Shown here: one piece after another, positions 29,997-39,016 of the stretch | How positions within the stretch are numbered: the first letter of the stretch is position 1 | Layout of the letters: the number at the start of each line of letters is the position of its first letter | Assembly: GCA_945888515.1 (NCBI GenBank) | Contig: CAMDAD010000015.1 | Location: forward strand, 1-64,000 | DNA: 64,000 bases | Direction: 5' to 3' | Source: Akkermansia muciniphila | GTDB lineage: Bacteria > Verrucomicrobiota > Verrucomicrobiia > Verrucomicrobiales > Akkermansiaceae | Translations under genes and position numbers: made by a program | The notes under the pieces: generated by a model | Told to the model about the DNA's origin: nothing | Databases searched by the model: none | The model's input: the letters and a program-made list of their open reading frames with translations, nothing else

Positions 29997-32411
29997 TCAT
30001 GGAGCAGATAAGCGGATCAATGCGGGCGTCTCGGTGGCGGTTTCGATCTTACGAATTGTCTCTCGCACCTCGGCGGCCTTCATGAGCATTAAGGGTTTAG
30101 GGAAATCCTTTTCTTCCTTTTCAAAGTAGTTTGCGATTGTCTGGAGCTCGGGAATGACCGCTTGGGCGTGTGTACCGTAAGTGAGTAGGATTTTCATTAA
30201 CTCTGGCGTGCGCTTTTGGCTGTCCCACGGATTTTGATGGCGTGTGTAGGTGACACAGGCGGAGATGCCATCGGCGATGCGATGCTTGGCAAGAATTTTC
30301 AGGCCCTCGACGCGAATTTGGTCGGCAAACATTTCGCCGCTGGGAGCCGGTTGTTGCACTGCCTGCAATATGGCGGGAAGCAACGGTCTGATTTCTTCCG
30401 TGGAGAGATTACGGTACACCGATGCGATGCTTCCGCGTGCTCTACCGTCTTGGTTCATCAAGCCACTGCGCACGGCTTTGTAAAGTGCCTCGCGATCAAC
30501 GCCTTCGAGAGATTGCGCCAGCATGCCGCGTCCATCGAAGAGCGCGAAGCACAGGTAGCGTTGCTGCATCCCTCGCGGATCGTTCACTGCATCGGTTTGA
30601 GAAAAAATTTCTAACAAATTTGGCACGGTATTCATCGCAGGTTTGCCGATACTTGCCAGTGCGTCAGCCGCCTTGATGCGCATCCACAGATCCTTATCTT
30701 GCAGCAAGTTCGCCAAGGCAGGGATGGCATTCGCCGCACGTCCACGCAGAACAACGATCGCCTGACACGCCCCGTAGCGAGGTTCTAGCTCTTCTGATTC
30801 TAACAACTTCAGCACCGGCTTAAGTGGGAAATTTTTGCGGCGTCCGATGGCTAACGAGGCGCGTTCGCGCACGATGGGGGACCAGCTGCCGAGGCGTCCG
30901 ATCAATTCCGCGTCGGTGAGCGCATCATAAAAACGGTTGCGATCTTTATTGCTCCACCCGCGGCCATCGAGGATGAGCATTTCCGCCTCGGCGGTGTTGA
31001 GTTGCTTGACGACGCTGGGCAGTTTGCCCGTGAGTAGGATTTTCTTGAGCGGTTGGCAGTAGGCGAGAAGATAGACACCAGTGCAGTCCCAGTTTCCGTA
31101 GCTATCGTTTTTTGCCTCGGGTGGTCCTTGATGGGGGAACATGCCGTCCGATCGGCGCGCGAGATCGAAATACCAGCTTCCGAATTCCTTCATCCATGAG
31201 CCAGTAGCCTTGGGACCGCTAATCGACACTCCGGGCATGGCCCAGAGGATGTTGAAAAAATTTCCCGTATGTCCGGTGTCGCGCTCGGCTCCATGCGAGG
31301 CCACACTCATGCGGCTGAAAAACTCTGCGCTGTTTTTCTCCTTCATGAGATTGAAAAGCACAGCCGCCATGCCGTTTTTACCATTGTCGTCGTGATTCTC
31401 AATCCACGGATGGTGATCGCCATAGGGAACGGAACCCTTGCCCGCATAAAAACGCAGTAGCTTAGCGCTGAGCTCGATGGCCTTGGCGACTTCGGGATCT
31501 TTGACGCCCGCCTCTCGTGCCATGACCAGAGAAATGGTGAGCACGGCACCGGGGGAGTTCATCATTCCGTAACCTTTCAGTCGGCCATCGGGCAGGGCAA
31601 AGCTATGTCCCCAAGAGCCCACCGCGCTTTGCCCGCGGGCAGATTCGAGAGCGAGACGACGCAACCCTGGCATGGCGCATTGATCGCCCGTAGCCATGGT
31701 GTATTCCGCGAGCAGCATCATGATGTATCCGTATCGCCAGGTTTGCATGCCGTTTTCACGGTAGTTGGCGGCCCATTCGACTTCCTTTTTGATGAGTGGT
31801 AAAAAAGCCGGATCGCCCGTGGCGAGAAGCCCGAGTGCATTGAGCGACCGCACGATGGGATCTCCGCTGCCGCCGTTTTTTTCTAGCGATGCTGCCAGAG
31901 CTTTGCTGCTCAGTGCGACGATGCGTTTGGATTTCGGACAATCATAGGGTGCTGTGGTGCTGTAGCTGCCGAGAACGGCTAGCGAGAGAGCGACCTCTTC
32001 TGTTTTTCCAGCGCGCCAACGGGTGAGCCGCAGCTTGCCAGATTTCTCTTCGGCAGTGGTGAGCGCTTTTCCCATCTCGGTGCGCGGATCATACGCGAAA
32101 GGTTTTCCATTCACTCCGAGAATCACATCACCCACCTGCATGATTCCATCGGCGGGAGAGCCGGCAGTCACCCGTGTGAGAGCAATCTGTCGGGCATCTG
32201 TAGTGACCATTTGATTGCTAAACATCCATCCGCGCATGCCGGTTGCGCCGAGATTCCAATCGTGCTTGGCGGCGGTGGGAATGCTCTCGCCTTTGGTGAA
32301 ATCTGGCATGGTCATGTCACTTTTCGGAGCGCCGCAGACCGATCCGGATAAGGACAGCCATGCGCAGACCGATGCGATCAACCAGTGGGTGATGGTGTGT
32401 GAGGATGGCAT
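29997..32411 (-). CDS. Secreted DUF6288-like protein with PDZ-like and HEAT-like regions
   Basis: Signal peptide; VTAGSPADGIMQVGDVILGVNG (PDZ-like); IPALANLLQDKDLWMRIKAADALASIG (HEAT-like). Confidence 0.7.
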   Translation of the reverse strand: MPSSHTITHWLIASVCAWLSLSGSVCGAPKSDMTMPDFTKGESIPTAAKHDWNLGATGMRGWMFSNQMVTTDARQIALTRVTAGSPADGIMQVGDVILGVNGKPFAYDPRTEMGKALTTAEEKSGKLRLTRWRAGKTEEVALSLAVLGSYSTTAPYDCPKSKRIVALSSKALAASLEKNGGSGDPIVRSLNALGLLATGDPAFLPLIKKEVEWAANYRENGMQTWRYGYIMMLLAEYTMATGDQCAMPGLRRLALESARGQSAVGSWGHSFALPDGRLKGYGMMNSPGAVLTISLVMAREAGVKDPEVAKAIELSAKLLRFYAGKGSVPYGDHHPWIENHDDNGKNGMAAVLFNLMKEKNSAEFFSRMSVASHGAERDTGHTGNFFNILWAMPGVSISGPKATGSWMKEFGSWYFDLARRSDGMFPHQGPPEAKNDSYGNWDCTGVYLLAYCQPLKKILLTGKLPSVVKQLNTAEAEMLILDGRGWSNKDRNRFYDALTDAELIGRLGSWSPIVRERASLAIGRRKNFPLKPVLKLLESEELEPRYGACQAIVVLRGRAANAIPALANLLQDKDLWMRIKAADALASIGKPAMNTVPNLLEIFSQTDAVNDPRGMQQRYLCFALFDGRGMLAQSLEGVDREALYKAVRSGLMNQDGRARGSIASVYRNLSTEEIRPLLPAILQAVQQPAPSGEMFADQIRVEGLKILAKHRIADGISACVTYTRHQNPWDSQKRTPELMKILLTYGTHAQAVIPELQTIANYFEKEEKDFPKPLMLMKAAEVRETIRKIETATETPALIRLSAP

Positions 32412-32591
32412 AGAGTGATTGAGGAAAAAGTTGAGACGAAACAGCTCAACCTCGTCAATACGTGCCTTACATTTGGAAGCTTACGACTATTTACTACTGG
32501 AAAAAACAATTTCCTGATTCGTCTAGCGATTTTACAGAAAAACTCCTGACGTATGATAGACAAAAGCATTTTCACGTGTATTATCTCGCAG

Positions 32592-34973
32592 ATGAATCCT
32601 TTCTTAAAGCACGTTGGTTTGATCTTGGCACTTAGCTCAGGCGCTCCTGTTCTCGCCGTGGATTTTGTGCATGATGTGGCGCCTTTGCTCAAAAAGCATT
32701 GCGCCGAGTGTCACATGGGTAACAAGCACAAGGGCGGCTTCTCGATGAACACGCGGGAGGAGCTGATGAAGGAAAATGACGACGGATCTGTACTAGAACC
32801 AGGCAACAGCGAGAAAAGTCTGATCATGCATCTTGTTACCTCGGATGACGAGGACGAGCGCATGCCCCCCAAGGGAGATGGCCTCAATGAAAAAGAGGTA
32901 GCCCTCGTCGCCGCATGGATTAACGCCGGTGCGCCTTGGGAGCCTGGATTCACATTCAAAAAGAGCAGCTACGAGCCGCCCTTGCACTTGCAGCGCCCTA
33001 CGCTTCCGCCTTCCCGTGACGGACGCACCCATCCGATCGACCGTATTCTCGATGCCCATTTGACCAAGACGAAAGTCGCGCGCCCATCGGAGATCGATGA
33101 GGCCGCATACGTGCGTCGTCTTCATCTAGACATCACCGGACTTTTGCCCTCAGCTGAGCTCTTGCAGTCTTATCTTGCCGACAAAGACCCGCAAAAACGC
33201 AGTAAGCTCGTGCAGACCTTGCTTCAGGATAAGGAGGCTTATGCGACGCATTGGCTGGCATTCTGGAACGACCTTCTGCGCAACGACTACGCGGGCACAG
33301 GATACATCGATGGCGGTCGCTCTCAAATCAGCCAGTGGTTGTATCGCTCTCTTTACGAAAACAAACCATACAATCAATTCGCCAGCGAGCTCATCGCACC
33401 GACCAAAGAAAGTGCTGGTTTTGCTAATGGCATCAAATGGCGTGGCGAAGTGAGTGCTGGGCAGAAAGTTCCTATCCAGTATGCTCAGTCGGTTGGCCAG
33501 ACATTTCTCGGCATCAATCTCAAGTGCGCCTCTTGCCACGACTCCTTTACGGATCAATGGAAACTGACCGACTCATATGGTCTAGCGGCTGCATTCTCTA
33601 GCGAAAAAATCGAAATCGCCCGCTGTGATAAGCCCACTGGTAAGATCGCAGAGCCGTATTGGCTCTATCCGCAGTTGGGGAAAATCGATGCGTCCCAGCC
33701 ACCGCAGGAGCGCCTGAAACAAGTGGCTGCACTTACTACGATGCCGGAAAATGGCCGATTCAGTCGCACGATCGTCAATCGTCTGTGGCACCGTCTGATG
33801 GGGCGTGGCATCGTGCATCCTGTCGACGCGATGGGCACCGAGCCGTGGAACGCGGCGCTATTGGATTACCTCGCCACTTATTTGGTGGATCAGAAATACG
33901 ATTTGAAAAAAGTCATCGCTCACATCTGCGCGTCACAGTCTTATCAATCGAAGGCTCAGTCGTTAGAGACCGATGACGAATCGAAGTGGACCTATGCAGG
34001 TCCTCGTGCGAAGCGCATGACGGCGGAGGAGTTTGTGGATGCGCTGTGGCAGATTCTTGGCACGGCCCCTGCGAAAGCGGACTTTGTCCCTGCGGTTTCT
34101 CTATCATCCGCGCCCACGATGTCGCGTGCAACGTGGATCTGGATCAATGATGGAGTGCAATCGCCCGTCGGTGAAACCGTCGCCTTCCGCAAAACTTTCT
34201 CACTGGCCTCTCCCGTTAGTCAAGCGATGGCACTCATCACTTGCGATAACGAGTTTTCTCTCAGCATCAACGGCAAAGCCGTCGGCAAGAGCAATGACTG
34301 GATGAGCCCGCGCCTCGTCGATTTCAAGCCGCATCTCAAGAAAGGAGCCAACGAAATCTTGATCATTGGTAAAAACGGCGGCTCTGCACCGAATGGAGCA
34401 GCTCTTTATTTCCAAGCTCGGCTGCAACAAGGCAAGGATGTCGTGATGATGAATTCCGACCCCACCTGGCAAGTGAGTGCCGCACCCAATGGAACCATCC
34501 CGGCAAATCCCTCATGGCAAAACGCCGTTGCCGTTCCGAGTCAGAACAACTGGGAGTTCATTGCAGAAAAAATCCAGCAAGCCCAGTCGCAGATGGCGGG
34601 CGGGGGAGGTCTGCGCGTCCGTGCCAGTTTGATGAAGTCGGACTTGCTGATGCGCTCGCTCGGTCGTCCGAATCGCGAGCAGATTGTCACCTCGCGGCCG
34701 AACGATCTCACCACGCTCGAAGCCATGGACCTCAACAACGGTGCCATCCTCGCTGCGCAATTGGAAAAAGGTGCGCAGCGCATGCTTGAAAGCCATGGCG
34801 CTGATCCGAAGACCATGGTGGACTCGCTCTACTGGCAGGCGCTTTCGCGAGCTCCCAGCGTTGAGGAAAAACAAATTGCGTTAGAGGTGCTGGGCGCTCG
34901 GCCCAATGCCGATACCGTGCAGGATTTCCTTTGGACCCTATTTATGCTTCCTGAATTTCAGCTCATCCGTTAA
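32592..34973 (+). CDS. Planctomycete-type cytochrome c (PSCyt1) / DUF1549 / DUF1553 protein
   Basis: FVHDVAPLLKKHCAECHMGNKHKGGF, RRLHLDITGLLPSAELL, LKCASCHDSFTDQW, NRLWHRLMGRGIVHPVDAMG. Confidence 0.9.
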   Translation: MNPFLKHVGLILALSSGAPVLAVDFVHDVAPLLKKHCAECHMGNKHKGGFSMNTREELMKENDDGSVLEPGNSEKSLIMHLVTSDDEDERMPPKGDGLNEKEVALVAAWINAGAPWEPGFTFKKSSYEPPLHLQRPTLPPSRDGRTHPIDRILDAHLTKTKVARPSEIDEAAYVRRLHLDITGLLPSAELLQSYLADKDPQKRSKLVQTLLQDKEAYATHWLAFWNDLLRNDYAGTGYIDGGRSQISQWLYRSLYENKPYNQFASELIAPTKESAGFANGIKWRGEVSAGQKVPIQYAQSVGQTFLGINLKCASCHDSFTDQWKLTDSYGLAAAFSSEKIEIARCDKPTGKIAEPYWLYPQLGKIDASQPPQERLKQVAALTTMPENGRFSRTIVNRLWHRLMGRGIVHPVDAMGTEPWNAALLDYLATYLVDQKYDLKKVIAHICASQSYQSKAQSLETDDESKWTYAGPRAKRMTAEEFVDALWQILGTAPAKADFVPAVSLSSAPTMSRATWIWINDGVQSPVGETVAFRKTFSLASPVSQAMALITCDNEFSLSINGKAVGKSNDWMSPRLVDFKPHLKKGANEILIIGKNGGSAPNGAALYFQARLQQGKDVVMMNSDPTWQVSAAPNGTIPANPSWQNAVAVPSQNNWEFIAEKIQQAQSQMAGGGGLRVRASLMKSDLLMRSLGRPNREQIVTSRPNDLTTLEAMDLNNGAILAAQLEKGAQRMLESHGADPKTMVDSLYWQALSRAPSVEEKQIALEVLGARPNADTVQDFLWTLFMLPEFQLIR

Positions 34974-34992
34974 TCCCCAACCGAATTTTTCT

Positions 34993-36405
34993 ATGAACAA
35001 TCGTCGCGAATTTCTCAAAGCTCTCAGTGCCAGCACCACCGCCGCTATGATGGCGCGCGCCCCACGGTTGCTGGCGGATGAAATCAATCACCCCGCCTCC
35101 AAGGCAGACAGTTGCATCCTCCTTTGGATGGCAGGCGGCATGGCTGCGCCCGAGACCTTTGATCCCAAGCGCTACCAACCCTTTGAAAAAGGAGTATCCC
35201 TATCAAAGATTCTCAGCACTTTCCCCTCGATCCGGACCGCTGTAGATCATATCAATATTTGCAAGGGCTTGGAAAATATCGCATCGGTCATGGATCGCGG
35301 CACGTTGATCCGCTCAGCAGTGCAGGAAGATCTTGGTTCGATTCTGCATTCGCGACACCAATACCATTGGCACACGGGCTACGTGCCACCGCAAACTGTC
35401 GCGGCACCTCACATCGGCGCATGGATGGCCAAGGTCTTAGGTCCGAAAAATCCAGTGATGCCCGCGTTCATCAACATCGGTCAACGCCTCGAAGGGGTAG
35501 GGGAGAGCGAAGAGTTGAAGGCTTTCACCACCGGCGGATTTTTTGGTTCGGAATTCGGACCGATGAACCTTCCTTATCCCGATCAAGCTGCCGCTGCTGT
35601 CCGACCACCCAAAGGCATGACACCCGATCGATTCCAAAGTCGCCGTGCTCTATTGACGCAGTTGCTCGCGAAGTCGCCGCATCGGGAATACATGTCCGAT
35701 CACCAGCAGGAATCCATGCTGCGATCGCTCGACAATGCTCATCGTCTTCTCTCGGCGAAAGAGCGTGAGGCCTTTGATATCACGCTGGAACCAAAGGAGG
35801 TCTACGATCGCTATAATACCGGTCGTTTCGGTCAAGGCTGCCTGCTCGCGCGTCGCCTCGTCGAAAATGGTGCTCGCTTCGTAGAAGTCACCACCGAGTA
35901 TGTGCCGTTTTTCCAGTGGGATACTCATAAAGACGGTCATGCTGTCGTGGAAAAAATGCACAAGGAAATCGACATGCCTATTGCGCAACTCATCCGCGAC
36001 CTCGAAGAGCGCGGATTGTTGGATCGCACTCTGGTCATTGTTGCCAGCGAGTTCTCGCGTGATGCGATGATGGAGGGTGGTCCCGGTTCCAGCGCCAAAG
36101 ATCAGGCCACGGTCAAGGGCGATACGTTAGAAAGCACTTCTCACTACGGTCTGCACCGCCATTTTACTCAAGGATCTAGTGTCTTGATGTTCGGCGGCGG
36201 CGTGAAAAAAGGTCATCTCCATGGTGCGACTGCCGACGAGAGACCACTGGTGGCGATCAAGGACCCCGTGACCATTCCCGATCTCCACGCCACCATTTTC
36301 ACAGCGATGGGAATTAGTCCCAAAACGGTCTATGATGTCGAGCAGCGTCCCTTCTATGCTACGCTCGACGGCAAAGGCAAAGCCGTAGATTCTATCTTTG
36401 CCTGA
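34993..36405 (+). CDS. DUF1501 secreted protein (Tat-type N-terminus)
   Basis: MNNRREFLKALSASTTAAMMARAP; LLWMAGGMAAPETFDPK; LVIVASEFSRD; pairs with the upstream DUF1549/1553 gene. Confidence 0.9.
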   Translation: MNNRREFLKALSASTTAAMMARAPRLLADEINHPASKADSCILLWMAGGMAAPETFDPKRYQPFEKGVSLSKILSTFPSIRTAVDHINICKGLENIASVMDRGTLIRSAVQEDLGSILHSRHQYHWHTGYVPPQTVAAPHIGAWMAKVLGPKNPVMPAFINIGQRLEGVGESEELKAFTTGGFFGSEFGPMNLPYPDQAAAAVRPPKGMTPDRFQSRRALLTQLLAKSPHREYMSDHQQESMLRSLDNAHRLLSAKEREAFDITLEPKEVYDRYNTGRFGQGCLLARRLVENGARFVEVTTEYVPFFQWDTHKDGHAVVEKMHKEIDMPIAQLIRDLEERGLLDRTLVIVASEFSRDAMMEGGPGSSAKDQATVKGDTLESTSHYGLHRHFTQGSSVLMFGGGVKKGHLHGATADERPLVAIKDPVTIPDLHATIFTAMGISPKTVYDVEQRPFYATLDGKGKAVDSIFA

Positions 36406-36476
36406 GCCAAAGCGCGTTCTTTCTGGGCGCGGACGAACTTGAAACCTGATCATGGAAAAACTTCTCCCGACTGGCG

Positions 36477-37190
36477 ATGATTTCTAACAAATCCGTGCTG
36501 GTGACCGGAGCGAATCGCGGTCTCGGCCTCGAGGCGACTAGGCTTTTTTTGCAAAATGGATTTCACGTTGTCTTAGCGGGGCGTGATTTGCGCGCACTGG
36601 AAAAGGCTCGTCAGTCGATTGATCCGCAGGCGATGTGCAGTAGCGTGCTGGAACTGGACATGACGTCAACCGAGCAGATCGAACGAGTGCCGAGTCGCTT
36701 AGATGAAGCGGGCATTCAGTTGGATGTGCTGGTGAACAATGCTGGTGTTTTTCCGCGCGATGGGAGTCTCATCGATGGTCTTAGATTGGCTATTGATACC
36801 AATGTGACCGGTGCTGTGGCACTGACGCTGGCTTTGTCGAACCACTTGATGAGGACTCCTGAGCCCAGGGTGGTGATGGTGTCGTCGGGCCTGGGATCAT
36901 TTGGACGATGCGCGGGAGCGGACGCACCACTCGCGGCATCCCATTTTCTTGCGTATCAAACATCCAAGGCTGCGCTCAATATGGCCACGGTCTGCCTCGC
37001 TAAACAATTTGCGGGAACAGGTCTCGTGATCACGACGATTTCGCCTGGATGGTGTCGCACGGACATGGGAGGAGTTGATGCGCCACGCAGCGCGAGAGAG
37101 GGCGCGTCTGTGATCTACCACGCCGCCACACTGCCTCCCGGATCACCCAGCGGTACTTTTCTCGGAGAAAACGGCACGATGCCTTGGTAG
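36477..37190 (+). CDS. SDR-family oxidoreductase
   Basis: SVLVTGANRGLGLEATRLFLQNGF, VLVNNAGVFP, YQTSKAALNMATVCLAKQF. Confidence 0.9.
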   Translation: MISNKSVLVTGANRGLGLEATRLFLQNGFHVVLAGRDLRALEKARQSIDPQAMCSSVLELDMTSTEQIERVPSRLDEAGIQLDVLVNNAGVFPRDGSLIDGLRLAIDTNVTGAVALTLALSNHLMRTPEPRVVMVSSGLGSFGRCAGADAPLAASHFLAYQTSKAALNMATVCLAKQFAGTGLVITTISPGWCRTDMGGVDAPRSAREGASVIYHAATLPPGSPSGTFLGENGTMPW

Positions 37191-37293
37191 CTCGTTTTTT
37201 TATGATGACGAAGGGAGAAGATTTTCTTTGCGTCCTCCATGGCCAGACAAAGCGCACTTTACGTTTGCCACGCATGAGGTCATAGTCATTTCA

Positions 37294-38715
37294 ATGCCTA
37301 CGAAACCTTTACTCTCTCGATCTTGGTTGCTTCTCATCTTGCCCGTTGTGTTGCTGTGCGACTCCGCGGTTGCGGCGCAGCGGCCTAACATCATCGTGGT
37401 TCTTCTCGACGACATGGGGTGGGGGGACTTTTCGTGTTTTGGCAATCAGGATGTCAAAACTTCGCAAGTGGATCGTCTGGCGCAAGAAGGCATTCGGTTT
37501 TCCCAATTTTATGTTAACTCACCGATTTGTTCGCCCTCACGGACCGCCTTCACGACTGGTCAGTATCCGCAGCGCTGGAAGATCAGCTCGTATTTGAATG
37601 ATCGCGCTGATAACGCCCGCCGTGGTATGGCGGATTGGCTTGATCCGAAAGCCCCTTCGCTCGCACGGATGCTGCAACATAACGGCTATGCCACCGGTCA
37701 TTTTGGTAAGTGGCACATGGGTGGACAGCGTGATGTGGATGACGCGCCGGCGATCTCGGAGTATGGCTTCGATGCATCGCTCACCAACTTCGAGGGCATG
37801 GGTGCGAAGCTGCTGCCGCTCACCATGATGCCCGGTTCAACCGAAGCGGGTAGGATCTGGGCTGACGCTGAGCGACTCGGCAAGCCCGTGACCTGGATGC
37901 AGCGCTCACAGATTACGGGCGGATTTGTGGATGCGGCCATTCCTTTTATCGATCGCGCAAACGCGGCCAAAAAACCGTTTTTTGTGAACCTATGGCCGGA
38001 TGATGTGCATCGCCCGTATTGGCCACCTGTGGATCAATGGGCGGATGGCAAACGTGGTCTCTATCGTGCGGTATTGAAGGAGGCCGATCGCCAACTAGGC
38101 AAGCTCTTCGATCACATCCGCAACAATCCGACACTGCGCGATCATACCCTCATTTTGATTTGTTCCGATAATGGTCCAGAACCGGGAGTAGGCAGTGCGG
38201 GTCCGTTTCGCGGCACGAAAGGAACTCTCTATGAAGGCGGCACACGTTCTTCGTTGATCGCGTGGGCCCCGGGACTAATGGGACAATCTGAGTGCGGCGC
38301 GCACAATGAGCAGTCTGTCTTCGCCGCATTCGATCTCGTGCCATCACTCCTTTCGATGGCACAACTCACGCCGCCCGAGGGAACAGAATTCGACGGAGAA
38401 AATCTCGCGCCTGTGCTACTTGGAAAGAGCCAAGCTTCGCGCCATGCACCCATCTTTTGGCGGCGTCCGCCGGATCGAAAAACCATGGCTCCTTCCAAGG
38501 AACAGCTGCCCGCGCTGGCTGTGCGAGAGGGTCGTTGGAAATTGCTCTGCGAATATGATGGCAGCGAGCCACAACTTTATGATCTCGCAGTGGATCGCGG
38601 CGAGAAAAAGAACACGGCCGCACAGTATCCAGAAGAGGTTGCTAGGCTGACCGCAGCATTGCTTGCGTGGCATCGATCCATGCCGCCCGATCGTGGTCCG
38701 CAGTTGTCCAAGTGA
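37294..38715 (+). CDS. Secreted type I (S1) sulfatase
   Basis: RPNIIVVLLDDMGWGDFSCFGN; CSPSR formylglycine motif (SPICSPSRTAFTTGQYPQRW); HFGKWHMGG. Confidence 0.93.
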   Translation: MPTKPLLSRSWLLLILPVVLLCDSAVAAQRPNIIVVLLDDMGWGDFSCFGNQDVKTSQVDRLAQEGIRFSQFYVNSPICSPSRTAFTTGQYPQRWKISSYLNDRADNARRGMADWLDPKAPSLARMLQHNGYATGHFGKWHMGGQRDVDDAPAISEYGFDASLTNFEGMGAKLLPLTMMPGSTEAGRIWADAERLGKPVTWMQRSQITGGFVDAAIPFIDRANAAKKPFFVNLWPDDVHRPYWPPVDQWADGKRGLYRAVLKEADRQLGKLFDHIRNNPTLRDHTLILICSDNGPEPGVGSAGPFRGTKGTLYEGGTRSSLIAWAPGLMGQSECGAHNEQSVFAAFDLVPSLLSMAQLTPPEGTEFDGENLAPVLLGKSQASRHAPIFWRRPPDRKTMAPSKEQLPALAVREGRWKLLCEYDGSEPQLYDLAVDRGEKKNTAAQYPEEVARLTAALLAWHRSMPPDRGPQLSK

Positions 38716-39016
38716 GATGATTTTCACGGAAAAGGAAACTGCGCGGAAATCGATCATAGGTTGGCTTTTGTGTTATCATAAATCAAAGTATCAAAAGAAA
38801 AATACGATAGGTTCGTTTTTGTAATGGAATTTTTGATGTATGGAGATGTCAGATAAATTTCTTGGCAACTGGGTGCGTTTCTCTATTGTGAATATCTCCG
38901 AATAGGACAGTATTCGGTCACGTCGTGTTGCTGCGCGTATACTGCAAACACCTGCTCGATCAATTCAGGCAGATGGTTTGTGTATGGCTATTGCATCACC
39001 TCAGCGCTCGTTCGAA

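Noticed and set aside
16600-38880. CAACTGGGTGCG shared by the intergenic regions near 16600 and 38870
   Set aside because: A single 12-mer match is expected by chance within 64 kb; no extended similarity.
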